From: Tranquillimonas alkanivorans
GTDB taxonomy: Bacteria; Pseudomonadota; Alphaproteobacteria; Rhodobacterales; Rhodobacteraceae
Direction of reading: 5' to 3'
NCBI RefSeq assembly: GCF_900115595.1
Contig: NZ_FOXA01000004.1
Location: 1 to 64,000, forward strand
Length of the DNA: 64,000 nt
Shown in pieces: positions 53,072 to 62,143 of this stretch. Within the stretch, counting starts at the first letter, position 1. The number at the start of each line of letters is the position of its first letter. A model generated the notes under the pieces. That model saw only the letters and a list, made by a program, of their open reading frames with translations. It made no database searches and was not told the origin of the DNA. A program made the translations under genes and the position numbers.

Positions 53072-54288
53072 GGCCGCGCCTCTCGGAAGCTCGCCTGGAC
53101 CGGCACGCCGTCGGTGACGAATTCCTGACCAACGACGATCACCGACACCGCGTCCTCGAGCCCGGCGACCCACGCGCCCCTGGTCGTGTCGCGCAGGATC
53201 GAGACGGGAGCGAAGCGGGCGACGCCGTCGCGCACCAGGCGCACCCCCAGATCGCCTTCGTCGTTCAGCGTCAGCGCCGATTGCGGCAGCAGATGCGCCG
53301 ACCGGCCGTCGGCCTGGATCACGATCTCGGCCGTCTGCCCGTCGCGGATAGAAAGTGCGGCGTTTTCGGCCTCGACCTCGACGCGGAAGGTCCGCGTGTC
53401 GGGATCGGCCGAGCGGCTGAGGAAGGTGACGGTGCCTGCGACCTCGCGCCCGGACGCCAGCCGCGCCTGCGCCCGCGCGCCAACCTCAACCCGGTCGACC
53501 TCGGTTTCGGGCACGAAGCCCACCAGCTTGATCGGGTCCAGCCGGATCACCGTGGCGCACAGCCCGCCCGGCTGCATCAGTTCCCCCAGTTCGGCCGTGT
53601 CCGACTCCAGAAGGCCGGCGAAGGGCGCGTGGATCGCCAACCGTTCGAGTTCGGTCTCGGCGGCGGCGACCGCGGCCTCGGCCGACTGCACCTGGGCCGA
53701 GACGGATTGAAGCCCCGACTTGGCCGACTGCACCGCGGCGCGCGCCGATTCCACAGCCGCCTCGGACGAGGCCACGCGGGTTTGTGAGGCGAAGCCGCCC
53801 TCGCTCAGCTTGCTGGCGGCGTTCTGGTTGATCTCGGCCTCGCGCAGCCGCGCCTCGGCCTCGGCCAGCCGCGCCTCGGCCTCGGGGCGGGTGGCGCGAG
53901 CCTCGGTCAGGCGGGCGGCTGCCTCGGCCAGCGCGACCTCGCGGGTGCCGGGGTCCAGCCGGCACAGCACCTCGCCCTCGTCAACGAAAGCGCCTTTGCG
54001 CAGCGGCTCGGACGTGATCTTCCCGCTGGTTTCCGCACGCACGTCCACCTGGCGCGCGGCCTCGGTCCGGCCACGCACCAGCACGGCGCTGTCGATCGAC
54101 TGGGCTTGCGAACGCATCGCCACCACAGGGACGGCCGCCGCGGCCGCGTCCTGCAACACCGCCTCGTCGGCCGTGGCCTCGGGCGGTGCGCCGTCGCGGG
54201 CGAAGGCCACGACCGCCTCGCGCTCGAACACCAGAAGATACAATGCGGCGACGACGAGCAACGCTGTCAGGATCGAAAAGGGTTTCAT
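53068..54288 (-). CDS. RND efflux membrane fusion protein (periplasmic adaptor)
   Basis: A 406-residue adaptor with a signal/anchor at about 5-22. A lipoyl-like half (VDVRAETSGKI, EGEVLCRLDPG), a long coiled coil (about 115-225, with repeated EARLAEAEARL), a second lipoyl half (LAIHAPFAGLLESD) and a beta-barrel domain follow. Start ATG at 54288 has a weak GAGAG site; an in-frame ATG at 54361 would add a basic stretch. It is the first gene of the two-gene pump operon; no outer-membrane channel gene is nearby. Confidence 0.9.
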   Translation of the reverse strand: MKPFSILTALLVVAALYLLVFEREAVVAFARDGAPPEATADEAVLQDAAAAAVPVVAMRSQAQSIDSAVLVRGRTEAARQVDVRAETSGKITSEPLRKGAFVDEGEVLCRLDPGTREVALAEAAARLTEARATRPEAEARLAEAEARLREAEINQNAASKLSEGGFASQTRVASSEAAVESARAAVQSAKSGLQSVSAQVQSAEAAVAAAETELERLAIHAPFAGLLESDTAELGELMQPGGLCATVIRLDPIKLVGFVPETEVDRVEVGARAQARLASGREVAGTVTFLSRSADPDTRTFRVEVEAENAALSIRDGQTAEIVIQADGRSAHLLPQSALTLNDEGDLGVRLVRDGVARFAPVSILRDTTRGAWVAGLEDAVSVIVVGQEFVTDGVPVQASFREARP

Positions 54289-54376
54289 CGCTCTCTCTTG
54301 CAGCGCGCGGGACGGCGGCGTGCGCGCCCGCTGAAGCGTGAGATAGGAAACAGTAGAGCACATGGCCAGCCTATCC

Positions 54377-54392
54377 TGAACCACTCTGTTCA
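54377..54392. promoter_or_regulatory. Inverted repeat upstream of the efflux operon
   Basis: TGAAC-N6-GTTCA is a perfect dyad in the 218-base divergent gap, about 89 bases before the fusion-protein start. It may be an operator of a pump repressor of the TetR or MarR type. No regulator gene is adjacent. Confidence 0.35.
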
Positions 54393-54506
54393 GATTGTGC
54401 ATTCCGCGCCACGTCCGCGGCGCGGCGCCCGATAATTCGGCGGCCCTTGGCAATCCCTCGGCATCCGCGATAAGACGCCCCGGAGTTAGCTACGGGCGGG
54501 GCAGGC

Positions 54507-55160
54507 ATGAGCAACCAGGACAGCTTCATCGAGGAAGTGAGCGAGGAGGTCCGCCGCGACCGACTGTTCGCGATTTTCCGCCGCTACGGCTGGATCGCCA
54601 TCACGCTCGTCGTGCTGCTGGTCGCCGCCGCCGCCTGGAACGAGTGGCGCAAGGCCAGCGAACGGGCCGAGGCGCAGGCGCTGGGGTCGGCCATCCTGGC
54701 CGCGCTCGAGCAGCCCGACGCCGCCGCCCGCCGCGCCGCACTGGCCGAGATCGAGGCCAACCAGGGCGCCGAGGCCGTGATCGCGCTGCTTGCCGCAGGC
54801 GAGATCGAGGGCGAGGAAAGCCGCGCAAGCGCGGTCGAGGCGCTCGAAGCGATGGCCGCCGACGCCGATCTGGCCCCGGTCTACCGCGACCTCGCCGTGA
54901 TGAAGATCGTCCTGCTGGACGGCGACGCGCTGTCCCCGGAAGAGCGGATCGCCCGGCTCGAGCCGCTGACCATCGCGGGCGCGCCGTTCCGGCTGTTGGC
55001 GCTCGAGCAGACCGCGCTGGCGCAGGTCGAGGCCGGCAACGACGACGAGGCCATTGCAATCGCTCGGGATCTTCTGGCCGAGGACGGTGTGTCGGAGGGC
55101 TTGCGCCGCCGGCTATCGCAGTTGATTGTGGCGCTCGGCGGAAGTCTCGACGCGGCCTGA
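54507..55160 (+). CDS. YfgM-like tetratricopeptide membrane protein
   Basis: A 217-residue protein with a short cytosolic start, one membrane span (about 28-46, WIAITLVVLLVAAAAW) and a helical periplasmic part. SFIEEVSEEVRRDRLFAIFRRYGW is the conserved opening of the alphaproteobacterial YfgM family, seen here from residue 6 in parts. In E. coli YfgM works with the Sec translocon and PpiD as a periplasmic chaperone. It precedes bamB and der, as in many proteobacteria. Confidence 0.85.
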   Translation: MSNQDSFIEEVSEEVRRDRLFAIFRRYGWIAITLVVLLVAAAAWNEWRKASERAEAQALGSAILAALEQPDAAARRAALAEIEANQGAEAVIALLAAGEIEGEESRASAVEALEAMAADADLAPVYRDLAVMKIVLLDGDALSPEERIARLEPLTIAGAPFRLLALEQTALAQVEAGNDDEAIAIARDLLAEDGVSEGLRRRLSQLIVALGGSLDAA

Positions 55161-55197
55161 CCCGCGCCGGCATCCGGGGGACAAGAAGCGAGGGGAC

Positions 55198-56505
55198 ATG
55201 CGCAAGGCCTGCATCGGAGGAATCGCGGCGATCACGCTGCTCGCGGCGTGCGAGAAGGAGCTGATCCTTCCCGGCGAACGCCTGGCGCTCAGGGGTGATG
55301 CCGCGACCGACACCGTCGAGGCCGGGGCCCGCAGCGTCCCCATCTCGCTTCCCGCGGCGCGCGCCAACACGCAGTGGACTCACAAGGCCGGCTCGCCGAC
55401 CCACGACACGGTGCACCCTGCCTTCTCGGGCGCACCGCAGCTTCTGTGGAGCGCGGATGTCGGGCAGGGCGAGGATCGCCGCCACCGCATCACGGCCGAT
55501 CCGGTCGTGGCCGGCGGGCGCGTCTTCACCGTCGACAGCCGCGCCCGCGTCTCGGCGCACGGGCTCGACGGGCGGCCGCTGTGGTCGGTCGACCTGACCC
55601 CGGCGGGCGAGGATTCCGACGACGCCTCGGGCGCGGGGCTCGCGGTGCAGGGAAATACACTTTACGTTTCGTCCGCCTTCGGCGACCTGGTTGCGCTCGA
55701 CACCGCCACGGGCGGGGAGCGCTGGCGCCAGGCGCTCGACGCGTCGGCCTCGGGCGCGCCGACTGTCGTGGGCGATTTGGTCTACGTCGCTGCCCGCGAC
55801 GCGCGCGGCTGGGCCGTGGAAACCGACACCGGCCGCATCCGCTGGACCCTGCCGGGCACGCCCAGGGTGGCGGGCATCGTCGGCGGCGCGTCCCCGGCCG
55901 TGACCGACCGGCTGGCGATCTTCCCGTTCCCGTCGGGCGAATTGGTCGCCACCCTGCGCGACGGCGGCACGCGGGTCTGGCAGGCGAACGTGGCGCGCGA
56001 TCGGCTAGGCAAGGTCTATGCCCAGATCAACGACATCACCGGCGATCCCGTGATTTCGGGCGGGCGCGTCTATGCCGGCAACCCGGCCGGACGCACCGTG
56101 GCGCTGGACCTTGCCAGCGGTGAGCTGCTTTGGGCCGCCGAGGACGGCGCGATGAGCCCCGTCAGCGTGGCGGGCGGCGCAGTGTTCGCCGTTTCCGACC
56201 AGGCCGAGCTCGTGCGGCTGAACGCCGCCACGGGCGAAACCGTTTGGCGTCAGCCGCTGCCGCTTTACCAGCCCTATCGCAGCCTCGGCCGTCGCGACGC
56301 GGTCTACGCCCATTACGGCCCGGTCCTGGCCGGCGGACGGCTCTGGGTCGCGTCGGACGACGGCATGCTGCGCGGCTTCTCGCCCGAAAGCGGGGCGCTC
56401 GTCTCGTCGCTCGAACTGCCGGGCGGGGCGACGACGAATCCGGTGGTCGCGGGCGGCGTGATGTACCTGGTGACCGAGGACGGGCAGCTTCTGGCTTTCC
56501 GCTGA
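55198..56505 (+). CDS. bamB: Outer-membrane assembly lipoprotein BamB-like (PQQ repeat propeller)
   Basis: A 435-residue lipoprotein: signal with lipobox LLAAC (cysteine near residue 21), then about eight beta-propeller repeats of the PQQ type (for example LVALDTATGGERWRQAL and VALDLASGELLWAAE). It is a likely BAM complex scaffold. The start ATG at 55198 follows AGGGG; the longer frame starting at 55126 overlaps the previous gene. The gene order yfgM-bamB-der supports the call. Confidence 0.88.
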   Translation: MRKACIGGIAAITLLAACEKELILPGERLALRGDAATDTVEAGARSVPISLPAARANTQWTHKAGSPTHDTVHPAFSGAPQLLWSADVGQGEDRRHRITADPVVAGGRVFTVDSRARVSAHGLDGRPLWSVDLTPAGEDSDDASGAGLAVQGNTLYVSSAFGDLVALDTATGGERWRQALDASASGAPTVVGDLVYVAARDARGWAVETDTGRIRWTLPGTPRVAGIVGGASPAVTDRLAIFPFPSGELVATLRDGGTRVWQANVARDRLGKVYAQINDITGDPVISGGRVYAGNPAGRTVALDLASGELLWAAEDGAMSPVSVAGGAVFAVSDQAELVRLNAATGETVWRQPLPLYQPYRSLGRRDAVYAHYGPVLAGGRLWVASDDGMLRGFSPESGALVSSLELPGGATTNPVVAGGVMYLVTEDGQLLAFR

Positions 56506-56554
56506 CCGCCAAAGGGTGTAAGGGCCGGAGCTTGATCTTTTCCGGAGAGGCGCA

Positions 56555-58012
56555 ATGAGCTTCACCCTCGCCATCGTCGGACGCCCCAACGTGGGCAAGT
56601 CCACCCTGTTCAACCGCCTCGTCGGCAAGCGCCTGGCGCTCGTCGACGACCAGCCCGGCGTGACCCGCGACCTGCGCGAGGGCGAGGCGCGGCTGGGCGA
56701 CCTGCGTTTCACCGTCATCGACACGGCCGGGCTGGAGGAAGCGACGGACGAGTCGCTTCAGGGCCGCATGCGCCGCCTGACCGAGCGCGCGGTCGAGATG
56801 GCCGATATCTGCCTGTTCATGGTGGACGCGCGCGCCGGCATCCTGCCGACCGACGAGGTCTTCGCCGATATCCTGCGCAAGAAGTCGTCGAACGTGATCC
56901 TCGCCGCCAACAAGGCCGAGGGTCGGGCGGCCGATGCCGGTCTGCTCGAGGCTTACGCGCTGGGTCTCGGCGAGCCGATCCGCCTGTCGGCCGAGCATGG
57001 CGAGGGGCTCAACGACCTTCTGTCGCAGCTCATGCCGCTGGCCGACACCTTCACCGCCCGCGCCGCCGAGGAAGCGCCCGAGACGAACGTGGACGTCGAG
57101 GACGACGAGGACGAGGACGCGGTGCGTGTGCCGACGAAGGCCAAGCCGCTCCAGGTCGCCGTCATCGGACGCCCGAACGCCGGGAAGTCCACGCTCATCA
57201 ACAAGTTGCTGGGCGAAGAGCGGCTGCTGACCGGCCCCGAGGCCGGGATCACCCGCGACGCGATCTCGATCTCGATGGAGTGGGACGGCGTGCCGGTGCG
57301 CCTGTTCGACACGGCCGGGATGCGCAAGCGCGCCAAGGTGCAGGAAAAGCTGGAGAAACTCAGCGTCTCGGACGGCCTGCGCGCGGTGAAGTTCGCCGAG
57401 GTGGTCGTGGTGCTGCTCGACGCGGCCATTCCCTTCGAAAGCCAGGACCTGCGCATCGCCGATCTGGCCGAGCGCGAGGGGCGGGCCGTGGTCGTCGCGG
57501 TGAACAAGTGGGACCTCGAGGACGACAAAAACGTCAAGATCCGCGAGTTGCGCGAGGCGTTCGAGCGGCTGTTGCCGCAGCTGCGGGGCGCGCCACTGGT
57601 CACGGTTTCGGCCAAGACAGGCAAGGGGCTCGACCGGCTTCAGGCCGCGGTGGTCAAGGCGCACGAGGTCTGGAACCGCCGCGTCTCGACCGCGCGGCTG
57701 AACCGCTGGCTGACCGGCATGCTCGAGGCGCATCCGCCCCCGGCGCCGGGCGGGCGGCGGATCAAGCTGCGCTACATGACGCAGGCCAAGACGCGGCCGC
57801 CGGGATTCGTGGTGATGTGCTCGCACCCCGACAAGCTGCCCGACAGCTATACGCGATACCTGATCAACGGGTTGCGCGACGACTTCGACATGCCGGGCAC
57901 GCCGATCCGGATGTGGCTGCGGTCGCAGGCCGAGGACAACCCGTACAAGGACCGCAAGAAGTCGACGCCGTCGCGGCTGCGCAAGCACCTGGGGAAGAAG
58001 CCGCTGGGCTGA
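56555..58012 (+). CDS. der: Ribosome-biogenesis GTPase Der (EngA)
   Basis: An essential double GTPase for 50S subunit assembly, 485 residues. The two G domains each carry a P loop: GRPNVGKS (9-16) and GRPNAGKS (about 205-212), with DTAG and NK(W/A)D-type motifs (NKAEG in the first, which departs from NKxD, and NKWDLED in the second). A KH-like domain (about 370-465) and a basic tail follow. An acidic insert EDDEDEDA sits between the domains near residue 185. Start ATG at 56555. Confidence 0.96.
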   Translation: MSFTLAIVGRPNVGKSTLFNRLVGKRLALVDDQPGVTRDLREGEARLGDLRFTVIDTAGLEEATDESLQGRMRRLTERAVEMADICLFMVDARAGILPTDEVFADILRKKSSNVILAANKAEGRAADAGLLEAYALGLGEPIRLSAEHGEGLNDLLSQLMPLADTFTARAAEEAPETNVDVEDDEDEDAVRVPTKAKPLQVAVIGRPNAGKSTLINKLLGEERLLTGPEAGITRDAISISMEWDGVPVRLFDTAGMRKRAKVQEKLEKLSVSDGLRAVKFAEVVVVLLDAAIPFESQDLRIADLAEREGRAVVVAVNKWDLEDDKNVKIRELREAFERLLPQLRGAPLVTVSAKTGKGLDRLQAAVVKAHEVWNRRVSTARLNRWLTGMLEAHPPPAPGGRRIKLRYMTQAKTRPPGFVVMCSHPDKLPDSYTRYLINGLRDDFDMPGTPIRMWLRSQAEDNPYKDRKKSTPSRLRKHLGKKPLG

Positions 58013-58015
58013 GTG

Positions 58016-58038
58016 AAAGCGTACAATCCGTACGCTTT
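58016..58038. terminator. Inverted repeat between der and the TspO-like gene
   Basis: AAAGCGTAC (58016-58024) and GTACGCTTT (58030-58038) form a perfect nine-base-pair stem with loop AATCC, three bases behind the der stop. A further GTACGTTTT lies at 58051-58059 within the end of the next gene. The A-stretch and T-stretch at the stem foot allow it to act in both directions between these convergent genes. Confidence 0.6.
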
Positions 58039-58042
58039 GCGC

Positions 58043-58765
58043 TCAAAGATGTACGTTTTCGCCCCGCGCCTGCTGGCCGCGCCAGATCAGCCAGCCCATC
58101 AGCACCGCCCCCACCAGGCCCAGCGTGATCAGCGAGCCGTCGTCGGCGTTCGAGACCGACACCGCGACGAACGCCCAGGCGACGGCGGCGCCGTAGCCCC
58201 AGGCGCGGGGTTTCTTGGCCTGCACCCAGCCCGCCACGGCAAGGGCGGGGATCAAGGCCGACCACGCCGCGCGATTGTCGTCCATGATGCCGTAGCCGGC
58301 CAGCAGCAGGCCCAGCGACACGAAGCTCGCCGCCGTCAGCCAGCCCGCGTAAAGCGCCACCGGCGGTTGCAGCAGCCACCGGTCGGCGTCGGGCGTGGCG
58401 CGCATCAGCGCCCAGAGTGCGGCCAGCAGCATCACGAAGATCAGCACCGTCGCCCAGACAGGTGAGACGTTGGCCACCGGGATCCACGACGCGCCCACGG
58501 CGAGCGAGACGAAGAGCGGCCAGCGCGGCGCGTCCCAGGCCGGGGCCTCGGCGCGGGCGAACAAGCCGAACGCCCCGTGGGCCACGAGCCAGGCATAGAT
58601 CAGACCCCAGATCGAGAAGGCATAGCCCGCGGGCTGCACCGGCGGGTCGACCTGCGGACGCGGATAGGCCTGCGGATCGAAACCGTTGAACCCACTCGAG
58701 TAGAAGGGCGAGGCGGCGAAGGCCAGCGCGGCGACGAGGACGAGAATGGCTTTGGCGCGGATCAT
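58043..58765 (-). CDS. TspO/MBR-like tryptophan-rich membrane protein
   Basis: A 240-residue membrane protein with about seven hydrophobic segments. It is rich in tryptophan and shares the TspO-like segment PPVQPAGYAFSIWGLIYAWL (about 42-61). True TspO proteins have about 160 residues and five spans, so this is a longer relative whose role (tetrapyrrole or light/oxygen response in Rhodobacter) is only suggested. Start ATG at 58765. Confidence 0.65.
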   Translation of the reverse strand: MIRAKAILVLVAALAFAASPFYSSGFNGFDPQAYPRPQVDPPVQPAGYAFSIWGLIYAWLVAHGAFGLFARAEAPAWDAPRWPLFVSLAVGASWIPVANVSPVWATVLIFVMLLAALWALMRATPDADRWLLQPPVALYAGWLTAASFVSLGLLLAGYGIMDDNRAAWSALIPALAVAGWVQAKKPRAWGYGAAVAWAFVAVSVSNADDGSLITLGLVGAVLMGWLIWRGQQARGENVHL

Positions 58766-58956
58766 GCCACATCAACGCCCCGCTGCCCCCGTGGTTCAAG
58801 CGATTTCGGCCATTTGTCGCCGAAGGACGCGCCGTCACCGGCGGGCTGTCGCACCTACCTAACTTGGCCAATTGGCGGCGACGCGGTTGTGCCTAAAGTT
58901 CCTCTCGGAGGGTCGCCGCTGCGGCGATCCCCTATTTCGATCTTGGAGTGATACTG

Positions 58957-59205
58957 ATGAAAAAGACGATTATCGCGCTTGTCGGCCTGGGCGCCTTTGC
59001 TGCCGTTCAGGCCCAGGCCCAAGACGACATGATGGTGGAGGACACCGACGGCGACGGCATGTACTCGATGGAAGAGATCACCGTCGCATACCCCGACGTC
59101 ACGGAGGAGCAGTTCACCGAGATGGACACCGACGGCGACGGCTCGATCAGCGAGGAAGAGCTGACGGCCGCCATGGACGCGGGCATGCTTGGCGAAGACA
59201 TGTAA
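58957..59205 (+). CDS. Small secreted EF-hand protein
   Basis: An 82-residue protein with a Sec signal (MKKTIIALVGLGAFAAVQAQA, cleavage after residue 21, written here in parts: MKKTIIALVG, then AFAAVQAQA). The mature protein has two EF-hand loops, DTDGDGMYSMEE and DTDGDGSISEEE, both with intact calcium positions. ATG 58957 was chosen because GGAG lies eight bases before it. A strong terminator follows. It probably buffers or senses periplasmic calcium. The 191-base gap before it (58766-58956) shows no other gene. Confidence 0.85.
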   Translation: MKKTIIALVGLGAFAAVQAQAQDDMMVEDTDGDGMYSMEEITVAYPDVTEEQFTEMDTDGDGSISEEELTAAMDAGMLGEDM

Positions 59206-59230
59206 TTCAGCGTCGAAACCGGCGTTGGCG

Positions 59231-59263
59231 CGGCCCCCGGAGGTTCTCCGGGGGCCGTTTTCG
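59231..59263 (+). terminator. Rho-independent terminator behind the EF-hand gene
   Basis: A perfect 12-base-pair stem CGGCCCCCGGAG/CTCCGGGGGCCG (59231-59242 with 59246-59257) is followed by TTTT (59258-59261). It lies 25 bases behind the stop. Confidence 0.95.
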
Positions 59264-59331
59264 TGTCGGAGCCTTGGCCTTTGGGCGCGGGCGGGCTACG
59301 GCTGGGCGATCCGAGACATCACGGGACGCCC

Positions 59332-60249
59332 ATGCTCCGCGACACCTATTCCGGCCTCGCGCTGGCCGCCTTCGGCGCGCTGATCCTGACCCCCGACACG
59401 CTGTTCATGCGGTTGTCGGGGATGGACGGCTTCCAGATGGTGGCCTGGCGCGGCCTGCTGATGGGCGCGCTTTTGCTGGCGGCCTGGGTGGTGCTGCGCG
59501 GCGGGCGCGTGGGCGCGGAAGCGCGGGCGCTGGCGCGGCCGGCGGGGTTGGTGCTGGTAAGCTGCCACCTGTCGAATTCTCTGATCTTCTCGTTTGCGAT
59601 CGCCAATGCGCCGGTCCCGGTGGTGCTGTTCGGCCTGGCGACGGTGCCGGTGGCCAGCGCCATCCTGTCGCGCGTCGTGCTGGGCGAGCGTACGCACTGG
59701 TCGACATGGGCGACCACGGCGGCGGTCCTGTCCGGCATCGCGCTGGCCGTCTTCGGCGGTGGTCATGGCGAGGTCGGCGGCGGCGGGGGCGCGCTTCTTG
59801 GTGCCGTGCTGGGCCTGAGCGCGGCGATCGTGATGGCGCTGAACTTCGTGGTGATCCGGGGACATCCGGGCCTTCCGGTGATGCCGGGGATCGGGACGGG
59901 CGCATTCTGCGCGGGGCTCGTGGGGCTGGCGGTGACGGGGCCGGCGGACATGACCGACGGCTCGGTGCCCGCGATCGCCGTGACGGGGCTGGTGATCCTG
60001 CCGGTGTCGTTCCTGTCGATGTCGCTCGCCTCGCGCATGACGGCGACGGCGAACGTGAGCCTTCTGATGCTGCTCGAGACCGTTCTGGGCCCGGCTTGGC
60101 TGTGGCTGTTCCTGGACGAGCCGCCGACGCCGCCGATGATCCTGGGCGGAGCGGTCGTGGTGATCAGCCTCGCCGTCTACCTCTGCGGCATGCGCTGGCG
60201 CGGCCGCCGCAACGCTGCCATGGCGCGGGCGGTGGCCGTGTGGGAGTAG
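59332..60249 (+). CDS. EamA family (DMT) permease
   Basis: A 305-residue inner-membrane transporter with about ten hydrophobic segments in two EamA halves (about 10-140 and 160-290); MVAWRGLLMGALLLAAW and LLETVLGPAWLWLFLDEPP are typical stretches. Start ATG at 59332; an upstream in-frame ATG at 59263 lies in the terminator of the previous gene. Its substrate is unknown. It is a different branch from the RarD protein at 44181. Confidence 0.85.
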   Translation: MLRDTYSGLALAAFGALILTPDTLFMRLSGMDGFQMVAWRGLLMGALLLAAWVVLRGGRVGAEARALARPAGLVLVSCHLSNSLIFSFAIANAPVPVVLFGLATVPVASAILSRVVLGERTHWSTWATTAAVLSGIALAVFGGGHGEVGGGGGALLGAVLGLSAAIVMALNFVVIRGHPGLPVMPGIGTGAFCAGLVGLAVTGPADMTDGSVPAIAVTGLVILPVSFLSMSLASRMTATANVSLLMLLETVLGPAWLWLFLDEPPTPPMILGGAVVVISLAVYLCGMRWRGRRNAAMARAVAVWE

Positions 60250-60252
60250 CGG

Positions 60253-60545
60253 GCGGCTGATCAGGCGCTCCGTCCCGAGGGCAGGGCTCGACCGCGGGCG
60301 GGGGGGGCGAAGCGCCCGCCCATGGGGGCGGTCGGGCGCTGCCCGGGCCGTGGCCCGGGCGGGTGGTGGTGCTGAGGGTGCGACTTCGCGGCTTGTGAAG
60401 GAGCGCTGGTGGAGCGTCATGCTGCACTTCAACCGGACTGATGAATTGGGATCAGTGATCCAGCAGACGTGCGCGCTTGCGTCCTCAAGCGGCTGATCAG
60501 GCGCTCCGGCCGGAGTGCAGGGCCCGGCCGCGGGCGGAGGGCGTC
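60253..60545. repeat. Two direct repeats sharing GCGGCTGATCAGGCGCTCCG
   Basis: The identical 20-base unit stands at 60253-60272 and 60489-60508, 236 bases apart. Similarity continues for about 35 more bases through GAG-GCAGGGC and CCGCGGGCGG in both. The first copy runs into the dispersed GC-rich repeat, so the second looks like a truncated copy of the same larger element. Confidence 0.75.
60277..60365 (+). repeat. GC-rich dispersed repeat, copy 2
   Basis: The plus-strand partner of 43868-43952, in opposite orientation. Shared blocks include GCGAAGCGCCCGCC, CGGGCGCTGCCCGGGCC and CCCGGGCGGGTG in the same order. It differs by several substitutions and small indels in the G runs. Confidence 0.75.
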
Positions 60546-60572
60546 GCAGTAGGTCCTGGCGTGGCCAGTGAT

Positions 60573-60648
60573 GTCATGCCCGCGGAAGGCGGGCATCTTC
60601 TTGCGCGACGCGCCCGCGGTGGGAGGTTCCCGCTTTCGCGGGAATGAC
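60573..60648. repeat. Inverted pair of REP-like hairpin units
   Basis: Unit 1 (60573-60597, plus) starts GTCATGCCCGC and folds with GCGGGCATC. Unit 2 (60625-60648), read on the minus strand, starts GTCATTCCCGCGAAAGCGGG. Both share GTCAT-N-CCCGCG-N-GCGGG, so they are two copies of one element facing each other, about 27 bases apart. Such GTCATTCCCGC palindromes are widespread in proteobacterial intergenic regions and resemble REP/BIME elements mobilised by RAYT transposases; none is encoded here. Confidence 0.7.
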
Positions 60649-60662
60649 AGAGGGGCGGGCGG

Positions 60663-61949
60663 TTACGCCAGGTCGCCCTCCGCCGTGATCCGCGTCTTGC
60701 CGCCGAGGTAAGGCGCCAGCACCTCGGGAAGCTCCACCGAGCCGTCCTCCTGCTGCCCGTTCTCGAGCACCGCGATCAGCGTGCGGCCAACGGCGAGGCC
60801 GGAGCCGTTGAGCGTGTGGACGAAGGCGGGCTTGCCGCCCTCGGGGCGGTAGCGGGCGTTCATCCGGCGGGCCTGGAAATCGCCGCATGTCGAGACCGAG
60901 GAGATCTCGCGGTAGGTGTTCTGGCCGGGCAGCCAGACCTCGATGTCGTGGGTCTTGCGCGCGCCGAAGCCGAGGTCGCCGGTGCACAGGACGACCGTCC
61001 GGTAGGGCAGGCCGAGGCGCTCCAGCATGTTTTCGGCCAGGCCCGTCATGCGGGTGTGCTCGGCGTCGCTGTCCTCGGGGCGGGTGACGGACACCATCTC
61101 GACCTTCTCGAACTGGTGCTGGCGCAGCATGCCCGAGGTGTCCTTGCCCGCGCTGCCGGCCTCCGAGCGGAAGCACTGCGTGTGCGCGGTCAGGCGGACG
61201 GGCAGCTCGCCCTCGTCCAGGATGCTTTCGCGGACCGAGTTGGTCAGCGTCACCTCGGAGGTCGGGATCAGCCACCAGCCGTTGGTGGTGCGATAGCTGT
61301 CCTCGGCGAACTTCGGCAGCTGGTTCGTGCCGTACATCGCCTCGTCGCGGACGAGCACGGGGGTGATCGTCTCGGTCAGACCGTTGTCGTTGACGTGGAC
61401 GTCGAGCATGAACTGCGCCAGCGCCCGGTGCAGGCGGGCCATCGCGCCGCGCAGCATCACGAAGCGCGAGCCCGAGAGCTTGGCCGCCGTCTCGAAGTCG
61501 AGGCCCTTGGCGGCGGTAAGCTCGTAGTGCTCCTTCGGCTGGAAGTCGAAGGCGCGGGGCTCGCCCCAGCGCTTGATCTCGATGTTGTCGTCCTCGTCCG
61601 CGCCGTCTGGCACGTCGTCGTAGGGCAGGTTCGGCAGGGTCAGCAGGAGGTCGGTCAGGCGCTGGTCCTCGGCCTTGGCCTCATCCTCGAGTCGGGCGAC
61701 CTCGGCCTTCTTGTCCGAGACCAGCGCGCGCAGGCGGTTGAACTCGGCATCATCGCCGGCGGCCTTGGCGGCGCCGATCTGCTTGGAGGCGGCGTTCTGC
61801 TCGGCCTTCGCCGTTTCGGCTGCGGTGATCTTCGAGCGGCGGGCCTCGTCGATCTTCAGCACCTCGTCCGAGACGCCCGACAGGCCCCGGCGGGCCATGG
61901 CGGCGTCGAAGGCTTGCGGGTTTTCGCGAATGGCGCGGATGTCGTGCAT
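60663..61949 (-). CDS. serS: Seryl-tRNA synthetase
   Basis: Charges tRNA-Ser (and tRNA-Sec where present). The 428 residues have the amino-terminal coiled-coil arm (about 30-105) and the class II core: motif 2 with [16 protein letters not shown] and RQHQFEKVE, and motif 3 with [18 protein letters not shown]. Start ATG at 61949 begins [11 protein letters not shown], the usual opening. The longer frame runs back into the promoter region. Confidence 0.97.
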   Translation of the reverse strand: MHDIRAIRENPQAFDAAMARRGLSGVSDEVLKIDEARRSKITAAETAKAEQNAASKQIGAAKAAGDDAEFNRLRALVSDKKAEVARLEDEAKAEDQRLTDLLLTLPNLPYDDVPDGADEDDNIEIKRWGEPRAFDFQPKEHYELTAAKGLDFETAAKLSGSRFVMLRGAMARLHRALAQFMLDVHVNDNGLTETITPVLVRDEAMYGTNQLPKFAEDSYRTTNGWWLIPTSEVTLTNSVRESILDEGELPVRLTAHTQCFRSEAGSAGKDTSGMLRQHQFEKVEMVSVTRPEDSDAEHTRMTGLAENMLERLGLPYRTVVLCTGDLGFGARKTHDIEVWLPGQNTYREISSVSTCGDFQARRMNARYRPEGGKPAFVHTLNGSGLAVGRTLIAVLENGQQEDGSVELPEVLAPYLGGKTRITAEGDLA

Positions 61950-62143
61950 GTCTCGTCCCTCGGGTGCGTGTGCGGGCGGATATGCCGTAAAGCGCGGAGG
62001 TTTTGAACCGGTAATCGGACGGGCCGGGCGCAGGAACCCTGTCGCGCAGCGCCAGTTGACTCCGGGACTGGCCGAACGGGCGGCGACCTGCCGCGGCCGG
62101 GTCCGGCACAGGCCGGGCGTAAGAACGAAGAGTGGAGGACGAG

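Larger units (their letters stand above)
60250..60662. other. Repeat-filled intergenic region between eamA-like and serS
   Basis: The 413 bases hold GC-rich copy 2 (60277-60365), two direct repeats (60253 and 60489) and a pair of inverted REP-like units (60573-60648). No coding region is supported. The two flanking genes converge. Confidence 0.6.
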
